Assembly (NCBI GenBank): GCA_907165065.1
Contig: OU015528.1
Span: 24,386,015-24,450,014, forward strand
Direction: 5' to 3'
DNA: 64,000 nucleotides
Source: Caprimulgus europaeus
Lineage: Eukaryota; Chordata; Aves; Caprimulgiformes; Caprimulgidae
The notes under the pieces are model-generated. The model was not told the origin of the DNA and searched no databases. It saw nothing but the letters and a program-made list of their open reading frames with translations. The first letter of the stretch is position 1. Each line of letters begins with the position of its first letter. The position numbers and the translations under genes were made by a program. Positions 47,596 to 59,900 of the stretch are shown here, in pieces.

Positions 47596-48822
47596 CTGAT
47601 CCAGCAGTATGGCTCTGAGTTTCAGTCATGGTTCTCTACATTGTACGAGGTGCTTTCAAATTAAGCTGTAATGTGATATGAACTTGTTTTTCCAAGGCAT
47701 ACAAACTCATAGATTTTCCAGCTGTTTCATGTTGCTGTTCACTTATCAGATTATGAAAGCAGCCATTGGCCTAATGCGCAACAGAAAGAAAATTATATTG
47801 TTTTGCATGATGGATGATTATTTTTCTTGATTCTGAATATTTTTATTTTAAAAACTGGCTGATTAAATACTTGTTTTAAGTTTAGGATTTCAGTCCATCT
47901 GTAGTGCTGCTTACAATTTTTGACAATTATAATATTTTCAGATTTTTTTTAATAGGACGAAGGACACTATGCCATGACTAGAACACAAATATGCAACTTT
48001 TGCACAAAACCAAGTAACTTAAGTATCAGTCTTATGACCATTAGCATCAAGCTGCTTATGTATTTAAAATCGATGTTCAGTTAATTTCATGTATTTTTTA
48101 TAGTCTTCACCGTGTTTATGATGTATCTCTTCAAGCAATTATGGTTTTTGTCTTTTATTTTGTGAATTTTCTTTCAAAATACAAAATTCCTTTTGAAAGA
48201 ATTTGTTTGAGGCAGATATATTCTGTCTGTCTTTCAATTTCTAACCTTACTTTTATGTCAGAACACTGAGATGCTATATTCACTGTGTTGAAAAGGCTAT
48301 TCTTCAGACTGGAAGATTTATTGAAAAACTATGATTTAAGGTAACATTCTTTGCCAATTTGGTCAGTTAAAACTTCTTGTAATTCTTAGTGCAGTGAAGA
48401 AAAATCTACCTTCACCTAATACAGACAGTTTTGAAACTGTCCTCATTTCACTTATGTTTCTTATTGCAGTTCATTTCCTTATGTGAAATCTGATGCTACA
48501 TTATCCTGTACCTGACTTTCAATTTTCTGGGTTATGAGATGGGTTATGAGAGTAGCACTTTTGTGTCTTTTCTGTTTTGTTCATCTTTGAAACAGAGCCA
48601 TACTTTTTAATATGCATTACAAAAGTTTGTCCAAACAATTAAGTAAAAGTGGCTAGACATATGTAGAAAGTGTTATTTCTAGTATTATTGTGAAGATTTC
48701 TTACAAGTCACATTGCTTTGCTTTAAGGAGATGTATATAACTTACCTAGCTCTCTTTGTTGCTCTATACCTTGTGCATGAAAAGTACATGCTACTTACGG
48801 AGTCAAGAATTTACTGAAGGTC

Positions 48823-50160
48823 TAATCATAGAATCATAGAATAGTTTGTTTGGAAAAGACCATTACGATCATTTAGTCCAACCGTAAACCTAGCATTGCC
48901 AAGTTCACCACTAAAGCATGTCCGCAGGTACCACATCTGCATGTCCTTTAAATACCTCCAGGGATGGTGACTCCACCACCTCTCTGGGCAGCCTGTTCCA
49001 ATACTTGACAACCCTTTCAGTGAAGATTTTTTTTTTCTAATATCCAACCTAAACCTCCCTTGGTGCAACTTAAGGCTGTTCCCTCTTGTCCTATCACTTG
49101 TTATTTGGGAGAAGAGACCAACACCCACCCTACTACAACCTCCTTTCAGGCAGTTGTAGAGAGCAATAAGGTCTCCTCTCAGCCTCCTCTTCTCCAGACT
49201 AAACAATTCCAGTTCCCTCAGCTGCTCCTCATAAGACTTGTTCTCTGGGCCCTTGAGCAGCTTCGTTGCCCTTCTCTGGACATGCTCCAGTAACTCAATG
49301 TCCTTCTTGTAGTGAGGGGCCCAAAACTGAACACAGTACTTGAGGTGCAGCCTCACCAGTGCTGAGTACAGGGGCACAATCACTTCCCTACTCCTGCTGG
49401 CCACATCATTTCTGATACAGGCCAGGATGCTGTTGGCCTTCTTACTCACGTGTGCACACACTGCTGGCTACATTTAGCCAGCTGTACATCAGCACCCCAG
49501 GTCCTTTTCTGCCAGGCAGCTTTCCAGCCACTCCTCCCCAAGCCTGTAGCGTTGCATGGGGTTGTTGTGACCCAAGTGCAGGACTCGTCTCTTAGCGTTG
49601 TTAAACCTCATACAGCTGGCCTCAGCCCATTGATCCAGCCTGTCCAGATCCCTCTGCAGAGCCTTCCTATCCTCAAGCACATCAACACTCCCTCCCAGCC
49701 TGGTGTCCTTCGCAAACTTACTGAGAGTGCACTCAATCCCCTCATTCAGATAATTGATAAATATATTAAACAGAACTGGCCCTAAACCTGAGCCCTGGAG
49801 AACACCACTTGTGACTGGCTGCCAAGTGGATTTAGCTCCATTCACCACAACTCTCTGGGCTCAGCCATGCAGACAGGGTTTTTACCAGCGAAGCGTACAC
49901 CCGTCTAAGCCTTGAGCCACCAGCTTCTCTAGGAGAACGCTGTGGGAGAGTGTCAAAGGCTTTGCTGAAGTCCAGGTAGACAACATCCACAGCCCTTCCC
50001 TCATGCAGTAGGTGGGTCACCTGATCATAGAAGGAGATCAGGTTGGTCAAGCAGGACCTACCTTTCATGAACCTATGCAGGACAACCCTGATTCCCTGGT
50101 TGTCCTGCACGTGCTGCATGAGTGCACTCAACGTGAACTGCTCCATGATCTTGTTAAACT
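48823..50160 (-). mobile_element. CR1 LINE, 5'-truncated, minus strand
   Basis: Starts on the plus strand with ATCATAGAATCATAGAATAG (3' end octamers in reverse complement) and GGAAAAGACCATTACGATCA. It continues back through the 3' UTR and most of the reverse-transcriptase palm to CTCCATGATCTTGTTAAAC, where similarity ends. The 5' truncation falls in the reverse transcriptase, close to the same protein position as in the 10.65-kb copy. The subfamily differs from that copy (for example the LYNCLKGG and [16 protein letters not shown] wording). Confidence 0.95.
48826..50157 (-). pseudogene. CR1 ORF2 reverse transcriptase remnant, broken into three frames
   Basis: Three minus-strand pieces follow each other: 50,146-49,832 (motif [10 protein letters not shown]), 49,848-49,489 (motifs B and C) and 49,461-48,826 (C-terminal block). 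The junction at about 49,840 is a frameshift. The second piece stops at a TGA (49,489-49,491) just after EKDLG, where a one-base loss in a G run explains the shift. The catalytic box reads FAKD: the first aspartate is replaced by lysine (codon at 49,708-49,710). Motif B reads GVLQGS instead of the usual GVPQGS. Another shift near the A-run at about 49,026-49,034 disrupts the C-terminus. It is dead as a polymerase. Confidence 0.93.
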
Positions 50161-52317
50161 AATATAGTTACAAGTGAGAGACACAAGATACGACCACAGG
50201 GCAATGTATTCAAGTAGGTTGTATACTGTTGTATACTGGTGGATATTACACAAAATGTTTAAGCAGATAAAGCGAATATTTATGTAAAATTGCAATATTT
50301 TATAATGATATAATAATCATGGCATATCAGGTATTTAATTACTAATCTTATCAGTGTCTTTTGGTTATCATGTCTACATTGATATTTTTAATGCCTTAAA
50401 ACTGGCTTTGTAGAAAGATTTAATTTACATTGAAATAATAGGTTGTGATAAAGTGTTCCAAGGGGTAAGTTGCATACTAATGTCTGAATTGTTTACAAAA
50501 ATTTGAAAAAGCTAGTAAAAAATGACAGCATGGGGAAAGGCAGCAAAATTATGCAATTTTCTAGCCGATGCTAGAGTTTATTCCAGAATTCTTGTTCTGC
50601 AACTTATCAAATTTCTTTTAAAAATAAATTAGAAATGGAGCTACAGCTGAGAATGCTAACTCAGTAAAAATCTGATTTCTAAACCAGGAAGATATTCAGT
50701 GCAGACAAATAATTTGGAATTCACTGAATGAAATGCTCAAAGTGTGACGGTATATTAGAGAATGCTTATTTTCCTAGAGCAATGGACAAACACATAGGAT
50801 AGCAAAATTTTTCTTCTTTCTGACCCTTTCTGACTACTTGGAGTTCACAACTAAGATGAACAATGAATAGCACTGCTGAGAAGACATAAAGCAGATGAGT
50901 AGTTAGGGAATGCAAAAGATGAAAAATGTGCTGAGGCACATAAAGTCACCCTAGCTGACAGTTTTAGGATGTTTTAATTGACTTCTGTCTTCAGTTAGTA
51001 TTTATACATTGTCAGCATTTAAACTTCAGGTCTGAAACTTTACTTGCTTGGTCTGCCCCCTCCTCCTCCAGCTCTTTGCTCAGCCCTGTCGGCATGCTGG
51101 TATTTGATACTGGCAACAAGTGAATAGTAGTCTACTTTCTTATGTGAGTGATGGATCCAACAAGTGCTGGAGCCAGAAAAAGATAAAGGCTAATAGGGAA
51201 GATCCTGGCAGTCAGCTGTTAGACAGGCTGAGGGTAGTGAAGAACTACAGGGTAATGCCTCCGGAGCAGGCTGACATTTCTGCAGATTGCATTGATGTTG
51301 AAAGAAGCACATCCTCCTTTCCTGGGCTTGTTTTTACACTGATGTTGACTGTTGGCAGAAGAACTTGTATGTAAACTGGATAGAGGAGCTGATATGTCTG
51401 AAAAAAACATTTTTTGCCCCCTCTTGGATTAGTTTCATTCAGAATAGTGCTGCTGCTTCTGAAAGAAATTAGTATTGGACTGTGGTGTAGCTTGGAGGCA
51501 ATAGGAAATATTTCTGAGTATAAAAATAAAGGCTGGGAAACTGGCTGATAGAAGAAGGTAGGAAAGCCAGATCAGGAAAGTCAGAGAAACAAGGGTGAGT
51601 GAAACAAAATTGTGTAGTACAAAGTCTAATTAAGAACTAATAAGATTTTTCTGTTATAAACTGGGAGTTATAATTGAAAGTGTCAGATGAAGAGAGGGAA
51701 CTGGCTTTCTTCGTCTCAACGTGACTAAAGCCATCAATGTGCCACGGCAATGAAAAAAGTCAAGTGTAAAGATATATCAGGATGTATTACAGCATTTTTA
51801 GGAGTGAAGAGAAAATATTAAAGGCAATGTACGTGGTACTAGTGGGTTCTCATCTGGAATTCTATTTATAGTTTTGATTACTTGTGATCAAAACATGAAT
51901 TCTAAAAGAAAGAGGTGCAAGATGGGTAGCTAAAGCTGGGGAAATAGACTCTCTGTTTTACACAGGTATTACCAAAAAATCTCGTTATTTATCCTTGCAG
52001 AATAAAGAAATTATGCTGTTTTTCTGTTTACGACGGGTAAAGCACGGGCAGAATGAGAATGTCTGTATAACCTGTAGAACAATGTTACCAGAAGAAAAAA
52101 AATGTGTATATGCTGGCAGTGATTACTTATTTTGTAGAAATGAAAGACAATAACCATCTGAGAGTGAGATTATAGATTAGTCAGTAAATGTGCTGGGTTG
52201 GTTCTTTGTCCTAGTACTAGGTAGCAACTTGACCATTATGGCACATAGAGTGTATAAAATACATAATTGTAAAATCTTGAAACTAGACTTAGAAATCAAA
52301 AGGCTCTTTCCTTCTAA

Positions 52318-52320
<3 letters not shown>

Positions 52321-52352
<32 letters not shown>

Positions 52353-52368
52353 AAATAAATAAATAAAT
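52321..52368 (+). repeat. Compound microsatellite (CAAT)7(AAAT)5
   Basis: Seven CAAT units pass directly into five AAAT units with no interruption, consistent with a C-to-A change that then spread by slippage. Confidence 0.95.
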
Positions 52369-53891
52369 ATCTTTTTTCTCCCCAGTACCAGAAATACTGA
52401 AGGGTAAAGTGAGATGACCTAGGAACATGTCTCTTTCATCTGAGGAAAGCAATTGGTTATACTTCTTCTAATTATTATATTTAGTGAGGCTGAGGTTTAT
52501 CTCCTAAGACATGAAAGACACATCTTCTGAGTGAAAGTTGTGTATTACAGTAATTCCTCTCTTAAGCCTTCAAAGCACAAAAAGTCAGGCTATATGAGGA
52601 TATGTATAATGAGAAATGTGGTCTTCTTTAAGGGCTGTAAACAGATAAAACTATTCAATTTGTTCAGTAGCTCATAGTATCTATACAACTGATAAGATAA
52701 ACAATAAATCTGTTTTCAATTAACAAGTTACACTAAAAATAGATGGAAATGCATATTTCTTTTGGTATCTTGAGATTTTTTTTGAACTGAATACACCTCT
52801 ATGCACAGGAGTAAGTATTTTCTGTGGTTTATTGCAGAATACTTTTTTATTGTTGTCATATTTCTGTTAGAAGAAAGATGAGATAGTAGTGACCACTGAA
52901 CAGCTTCCTCCCTAAGATGGATATGTTGACTGTTGCTTTCAGAGAAAGACCAGCATAAAGAAAATATATATGAAAGACATAAATTCCTCTAAAATCTTCC
53001 TTAAAAAGGCAAAGAAGCCTTTGCATGGTTTTCTACATTTCAAAGTTTCCACCAAACTGTGTGTACTCTAAGGTTTTATTTATGATAAAAATATGCTTTT
53101 CACCTTAATTTTTAAAAAATATACAATCATTCTGACATGAATCATTGCATCTTCATCAGTCCAGCCTTGCAGAGAATAGTCTTTACCAAGTAAATTCATA
53201 GTCAACTTCAGGTGTGACTGTCAGTGCATATGAAAATAATGAATTCCTATAGCTACTAAGTACATCCTGTTATTTTTTTTCTCTTAAATTACAGAGAAGT
53301 TGAATGCATCAGTTCTCTAAGCACTTTATATTTTAACATTTTTTTACACAAAAAGGAATAATGCATGTTTTTATCTGGCCCTAACTCTATAAAGCACTTA
53401 GGCTCAATTCGAGAAAGTATTCATAGCCAAAAGAACCCTTTAGCACATGCTTAAATGCTTCATTGAAGCATGGCCAGTTAGAGGAGATTGCCAACATTTT
53501 GTGTCATGAGCAACAGTCTACTCTTACTTACATTTATCTACCTCACTGCAGCTGATAGGTTTTCTTATGCAGTTACTGCTACAAATCTAGCATACAGTTA
53601 GGAGTCTCTTACAAAGCAGCTCTTTTAGCTCATAAACTCTTTAGACTCTAGAGCACTTCATGCTTTCTGTGTTTAGTTTAGGGGCCCCAGTCCTCAATTC
53701 GGACCTGTATGCTTGCATAGTAGTAGCCATCTAGCTAGTAATTTAAAATATCTTTAAATTGTGTAAGTATAATGTGGCTGGGTGTCCAAGGATGTTTATT
53801 TTTTTTTCCATTGCTACAGTGCATTTAAATTTGTAAAATTAATATTTTATTAGAGCTGTCTTTAAAATATATTTTGGAAGCACAATGAAAT

Positions 53892-53925
53892 TAGTTTATG
53901 ATGAGCATTAGTTTATGATAAGCAT
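53892..53925 (+). repeat. 17-bp tandem duplication
   Basis: TAGTTTATGATGAGCAT is followed at once by TAGTTTATGATAAGCAT, one mismatch. Confidence 0.9.
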
Positions 53926-56900
53926 TTGAAACCTCTGAGCTAGTTGTTTAAACATCAGTGCTGGCCAATATTGTGTCTCGAGGTTGAACAGAGAAGTAGG
54001 TCCATTCCAGAGTGAGGTCTGACTCACAATTCCATAGTGGGAATGAAAGATTATATTGACTATCATATTTGTATGTACTGTAATAAACCCTTTGTCTTCA
54101 TATTAAGGGTTTGTTTATGAGCAGAGAAGTGCAAATATAACTGTCTGAGGACAGAGACTAAAGGCCTGGTCTTGAGAAAAAAAAATTATGAATAATATTT
54201 GTGTAGTTTTCATCCTTTGTTTTGTAAGCGTTGTCAGTACTGGGCCTGTCACTAGTGATTGTTAAAGAGGTTTCAGTTCATTAAATTAAAAAGCTAAAGC
54301 TATGTTATGCCAAAAATGCAGATTAATTAGTATTTTGTTAATAATAATTTGTTTTAATTTTTTTTCTCAATTGTGAACACTCTCTTGCTTTTTTCTCTTA
54401 AGAAATAGTGTTATACTGCAATAGGTGGAAAAGTGAGTGTTCACAATAGTATAGCTTTCTTACCTTTTAAATTTCTAACTGTGGGCAAGAATAATGTAAG
54501 ACATGTTAAGTGGCATTTAATTCTAACTGCAATGTTCTCATTAACATTAGGCAATGAATAAAGATAATTATAACTATTTCAAAACAATCTAAATAGATAT
54601 GGACTTAACTAGGATGTAGGTTCAGCCTCTTAACAATGGACTTTCTATGTGGTCTCTGTCCTTTTCCTTTCATCTTCATCTATTGAAACACTGTAGATAT
54701 AAACTTATTGACTGTGATGTGCCAGAACTCATAATAGTAACAGAAAAATAATTTAATTTTGTCCTTATTTGTAAGAAAAAGACCACAAAGCCAATCTACA
54801 CGTTCAAGAGTTAAAAAGTGGGACTCATGCAGGAGCCACAATTTGTGTAGATTACATGGCAGTCTTCAGAGCTGCTTACTACTGTAAATATCTTTTCCTC
54901 ATACCCTCTTTCATTCTGCTCCCAGACACTCACCATTTTCCATGACCTTGCTGCTGCAGTCCTTGGCCTTCTTTGTATCAATATTTCATTCTTCTAATTT
55001 TACTCATTTTTACTCTTCTAATGTTACTATTACTCTTCAGATTGAGGACTTTTCATTCTCAGTCTCCTGTAAAATACCAGAAAGGCCTAAATTCAACCCA
55101 TTTACTTTATTTCATAAATTAATATGATACTTTGCATATAATATATTGCCATAAAGTGTTCTACTAGTACTGATCACTCTTATGAGAAAAAGTAAAACCC
55201 CAATGATTTGGCTCATCCTTAAGCATTACATTCTGTCAAAATCCTTTTATGTGTATGTGAGAAAGCAATATTCTAATAGAGATAAAAGCTGAAGCTCTCA
55301 GTTTGTGTCATATTAGCTGCTTATTTTATTGGAAGTGAAGTTTGATTTAGCTTTAGGAATGCTGGCCTGTGTATCTTTGCCCAGTGGTGTGAGAAAGGGG
55401 TCTCAAATGAATACTAAATTTTCTGTAGAATGTCTGCACAACTTACACATGTAAAATTTTATAGTGATGTTTTCATTAGTTGTCTTTCTTTTGAAAGAAA
55501 AACTACTGGAAATTGCTTGTGACTGAGGTGACATTATGAATTAGAAAGGACATGAATTTAATCTCTCATAGAGACAGCTGTGTCTGGTATTTTAATATGG
55601 TTTTGGAGAGAAACAAAGGAAGGCTAATTAATGTGTTTATGTAAATTCTGCAGATTACAGTGTTTAGACACAGTCAGTTCTTTACCACAGAAGGAAATGA
55701 TGGTTGTACTGACCATGGTTTTAGGCCTCCCCAGAAAAATAATTAAAAGCTGTGAATGCTGTGGTTGCTAAAGACAAAAGCAATTAAACAGCAGGCTGAT
55801 GAGAAGAAGCTTCTGACAAAATAATTTTATACTAAACAAAGCAAGAAAGATTTCAGTTCAGATGGTATTACATAATTGAATTGCAAAACACATTGCCACA
55901 TTACCATGCCCATAAAACAATAAAGTTTGTTCTGTGGTAACTGAAAAAAAACCCCTTAATGTTGATAAAACTGACAAATATGGATGTACCACTGAGAAGT
56001 ATACTTTGCTTTACAGAAGCAGTGAAAAGCCTTATCTACTCATTTAAAGGTATTCTACTATTTCGATTTCAGAGTTCCAGCAGTGGTAGGAACAGAGGCT
56101 GAGCCATTTGAAGTGATCACCTGCATTATTGTTCAAATGTCCTTATGCACACCTTGTGATTTGTCAGCTGCTGTTCATGTCTTAATCAATTTGGACCTTT
56201 AAGTTTTTAGTCTGTAATACAGAAATGATAATTTCTTCCAGTTTCATTTCTCGGCAAATTGGTTTCTAAGATGTGTATAATTTCAAGCATTCCTAATTAT
56301 ATTATTACTGGTCTAGCTTTTGTTCAAATCAATGCTAAATGAATTGTTGTAAACAATTATAATTGTATAGAGGAAGGAAAATATGAAATGTAAACAATTT
56401 AGTTCTAAGGTTCACCCTTCAATAAGATTCAAATGGAAAAAACAGGCCACAGAAACTCTGTAAAGACCAAGGAGACTTTCAAAAAAATTGAAGTTTTGCA
56501 AATATGGTAATAGAAATTATATTATGGATTTCTTATGACAAATATCTGTAGCATAAAAATAATTATGTAAAAGATTAAGAGAGACAGAGGAAATATTTTT
56601 TTAATGCTTCCTTTGGGTCAAATTTCGCACATAGCTTTGGCAAAATATTATAAAATGCAAATCAGCTATATATTTCGTTAGATTTTTATCTAGTGCCTGA
56701 GCTAGAGCGGGTTGGTTAGCTTGTATTTGAAAATACCAAAGTGGGATTGATAATCTTCCACGTCTCTTAGAATAGAGGCAGAAGTCACTAAGTTCTGTTT
56801 TGTTCCTAGATGTACCCTCCATTGAAGGAATCTTTCTGAGAATGATCTCACTACCTATGTTTAATGGTGGCATATCTTTCAGCGTTTCTGAATTCCTTGA

Positions 56901-59900
56901 ATTTATTTGATCCCTTTGCTGATATTCCAGGCTTAATATTTTACATTCCAAAATTCTCCAAAATGCATACAATAATTCAATATTGTTCAAAAGGCAGAAA
57001 ACTGACAAAAACTATCTCTTCTGTCTAAGTTACATTTTATTCCTTTTCAGTATGCAATATTTCATTGCTGTCAAACTGGAGTGGGGAATCCCAGGCTTAA
57101 AGCTGTTTTACTGAAACTATCCTTTGTACTTTGTTAAATGCGCACTTGGACTGACTTCATTTCACTAAAAGTAGGAATTTTGCCGTTGAGCTTTGCATAT
57201 GCCAATAACATGGCCATTGCCATTACTTCATAATGACAGAGGGATCAGTTTCATTGGGACAGCCTTAGAAATGGGGCACCTTGGCTGCCAGTTAAAATTA
57301 GGCCAAAGAAAGAAACAAATACAAAAACGTGCAATGAGATGAAATTTTCATTTGCAGAATGTTACATTTTTATGAAGTGAAAAATCAATACGTAGAGGAA
57401 CGTTAATTTTATTGCATGTTAAAACTTTAATGGAGTGAGAGAGCTTGACTTAGTGCAGACTTGGTTGGAATAAAGACAGTTGGGCTATAGGCCTCGGAGC
57501 TGCTCTTTTCCCAGGTGTGCCATATTTAGGTTTTGCTGATTACTGCAAATTACCACTTCACTGATTCTTGCTGATACTAAAGATCCATAGAAGACATTTC
57601 ATTTCACTCTAAAATTGTAATGTCTTTAGATCACTTTACATCAGAAGCTGTAAAGATTTTAAGTTTTGGATACCAATATATTAAGTAGAATTTAAGTGTT
57701 TTAAGCTTCCACAGATTATGATAATGTAAATATTAACTTTCTTTACTGCCTGAAATCCAGAAATACTTAACTAGACATAAGATCAGTCATATGGTGGATC
57801 AATATATGGTCAATTTTACATTTGAATAAACCACATGTTTTCTGTCTGCTGAAGATTGTGTTGTTTGGGCTTGACGTTGTAGCAGGTAATTTGCAATGTA
57901 TTTGCTATCAGGCACATACTATACAGAGTCTGTTCATGTGATATGAGTGATTTCCAGAATTCTGCACAGGATTAGAAATGTATCTGACACTGAGTTCAAG
58001 CAGGCTTGAGCTATTAAACAGAACTGTGAAATAACAATTACAACAGTTTGACAAACAAGATTGATGATAGAATATTTTTTTTTAAGGAAAGAAAAATCTA
58101 CTCCAATGTGATCTAATGTAACCATCAATAGTAAATTATTCTTGAAGAGGAAAAAAAAAATAGATAAATTAGATGTCTCTGAGAATTTTTACCTACTTAT
58201 TTTGTGTGAATTCACATAATCTGGTTTTGGCTAAGTAGTAGGAATACATAGGAACTGCATAAATGTTTGTCCTTGTGTTATTTCCAAAGCAAATATTCCC
58301 GTGTAATACCACATATCACTTTGTATGTGTGTATGGGAAATGTGGATCTTGATTTCTGTGTTTGTATGTCTAGTAATTCTGTATTCATCCTTTAAATTAG
58401 TGCGTGTGTATATATATACTTGCTGATAGTCAATGAGACTAAATAATCAACTTTTTAATGATTTAGAATTAATTGCTACAGTTGTTAGAACTTAATTAAA
58501 CGAACCATAGAAAACAGGACTATGTGACCTCCTGAGGTTGCTTCTAATACAGCTACCTCTCATCAATGTAGAATCAGCTTTATCTAAATTATATCTGACA
58601 GTTTTCTGCCTAACCCACTCTTAATAGCTTCCAGTGGCTGAGTCATTTAAGCTATACTGTATTTCTTGAATTTGCTTCTGTGATAGCACAGGAGTCAGTA
58701 CCAAAAATCTAAATTAATTAAGTTGTGGAATAATATTTTTTAAACAGTTGCTATAAACATTTATGAGTGAGATTACACTTGCTCCATAATGAAAATAAAA
58801 GAAAAAGGAAAAAGTTGTCTTTTCTGGTAAAGTCTGTTATGATTCCAAATTATTTTATAATGAAGATAGTTTATAATTTAGTATTTTCTATTTGCTATTT
58901 TGTTATGTACATCTATTAGACACAAATTTTCACTGTTGCATGGTGGAAGTCAAGACATTTCATATCAGAGTGTAGATATAATGGCATCCAAATGTACATA
59001 AGTCAGTTCCCAAAAGGTTGTTGAGGATGATTATTTGATGAACAAAAGTGAGGATGATGGAAATTTAGTTTTAAGATGGCAATATTAAGTACATGTTTAT
59101 ATTATGCATACATATATTTATTTGTGTGTTTATATATGTATGTACATATATAATGTTCAGATAATGTGTTCCAATTAAACATATATTCAAATTATATTTA
59201 TATATGATCTCTATTTAAAAAAAAATAAAGTTAATGTTTATAGATCAGTTAAGAAATTAGGACAGGACTGAGGAAGATGACCTGTGAAATGCTTTGTATA
59301 TATAAAAATCAAAGACAGGAAGGAATATGTGGGGTGTTCAACAGGACATTTTATGGTAAAAGACAGAAAGTATAGGTAGAATATTGGAAAAAGCTTCTTC
59401 AGAAATCTATATTAAATGCAAATAATCTCCCAAGAGGCATGATAAAAGTCCTGTTGTTTAGCACGTTAAAAACTTTAGTGGTAAAATACTAGAAAAATGT
59501 ACCATGGAGAACGAATCTTTCTCTAGTACACAGGTATTTTAGTATAAGCTAGTGGAAGTTACTGGGACTGCACATGAAAAAGACACTAAGAGGATGGAAT
59601 AAAGAATATCTTAGTTAAAGTTATGATATGGTAAGAGATTAACCAATTTATCTACCCTTAAGCACATGAGAATTTTAATTGAATTCAGTAGGTCAGTAAA
59701 ATGTTGACATAAGACAAGTATTTGGGTACACTGAGGCCCACTAGATATTGTTTAGATCTTGTAAAATGTTTGCCTAACAGCATAATAGAGTACTGGTACC
59801 TTCTTTATATTTGAGAAAGATGCAAAAATATATTTACAGCAGGCATCTCTTCTTCCTTTTCATGAGACTGTCTTCATAGTTATATGCAGTAGGATCAGTA

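Larger units (their letters stand above)
43691..48822. other. Unique AT-rich DNA with simple repeats and a possible enhancer
   Basis: Contains a (GTTT)n run (about 43,739-43,757), a TG-rich tract (47,030-47,063) and (AT)8 (47,401-47,416). A GC-richer stretch at 44.7-45.2 kb has no recognised identity. The region 47.48-47.85 kb is treated separately as a possible regulatory element. No gene recognised. Confidence 0.45.
50161..57000. other. Unique AT-rich non-coding DNA with simple repeats
   Basis: No transposon or gene recognised over 6.8 kb. A GC-richer patch at 51.04-51.38 kb carries an 84-codon frame (51,120-51,374) without splice or homology support. Simple repeats are listed separately. 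A 135-codon minus-strand frame at 56,601-57,008 is the longest non-repeat frame in the window but has no recognisable motif. Confidence 0.5.

Noticed and set aside
51120-51374. An 84-codon frame in a GC-richer patch
   Set aside because: No acceptor, donor or recognisable domain. The overlapping minus-strand frame is equally open.
51519-51593. TATAAAAATAAAGG followed 70 bases later by a GTGAGT donor as a tiny promoter plus first exon
   Set aside because: TATA-like words are frequent in this AT-rich DNA, there is no CpG enrichment, and the implied exon is only about 45 bases with no coding signal.
56601-57008. A 135-codon minus-strand open frame as a gene
   Set aside because: It is the longest non-repeat frame, but about one such frame is expected by chance in 64 kb of AT-rich DNA read in six frames. 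No motif, splice site or promoter supports it.
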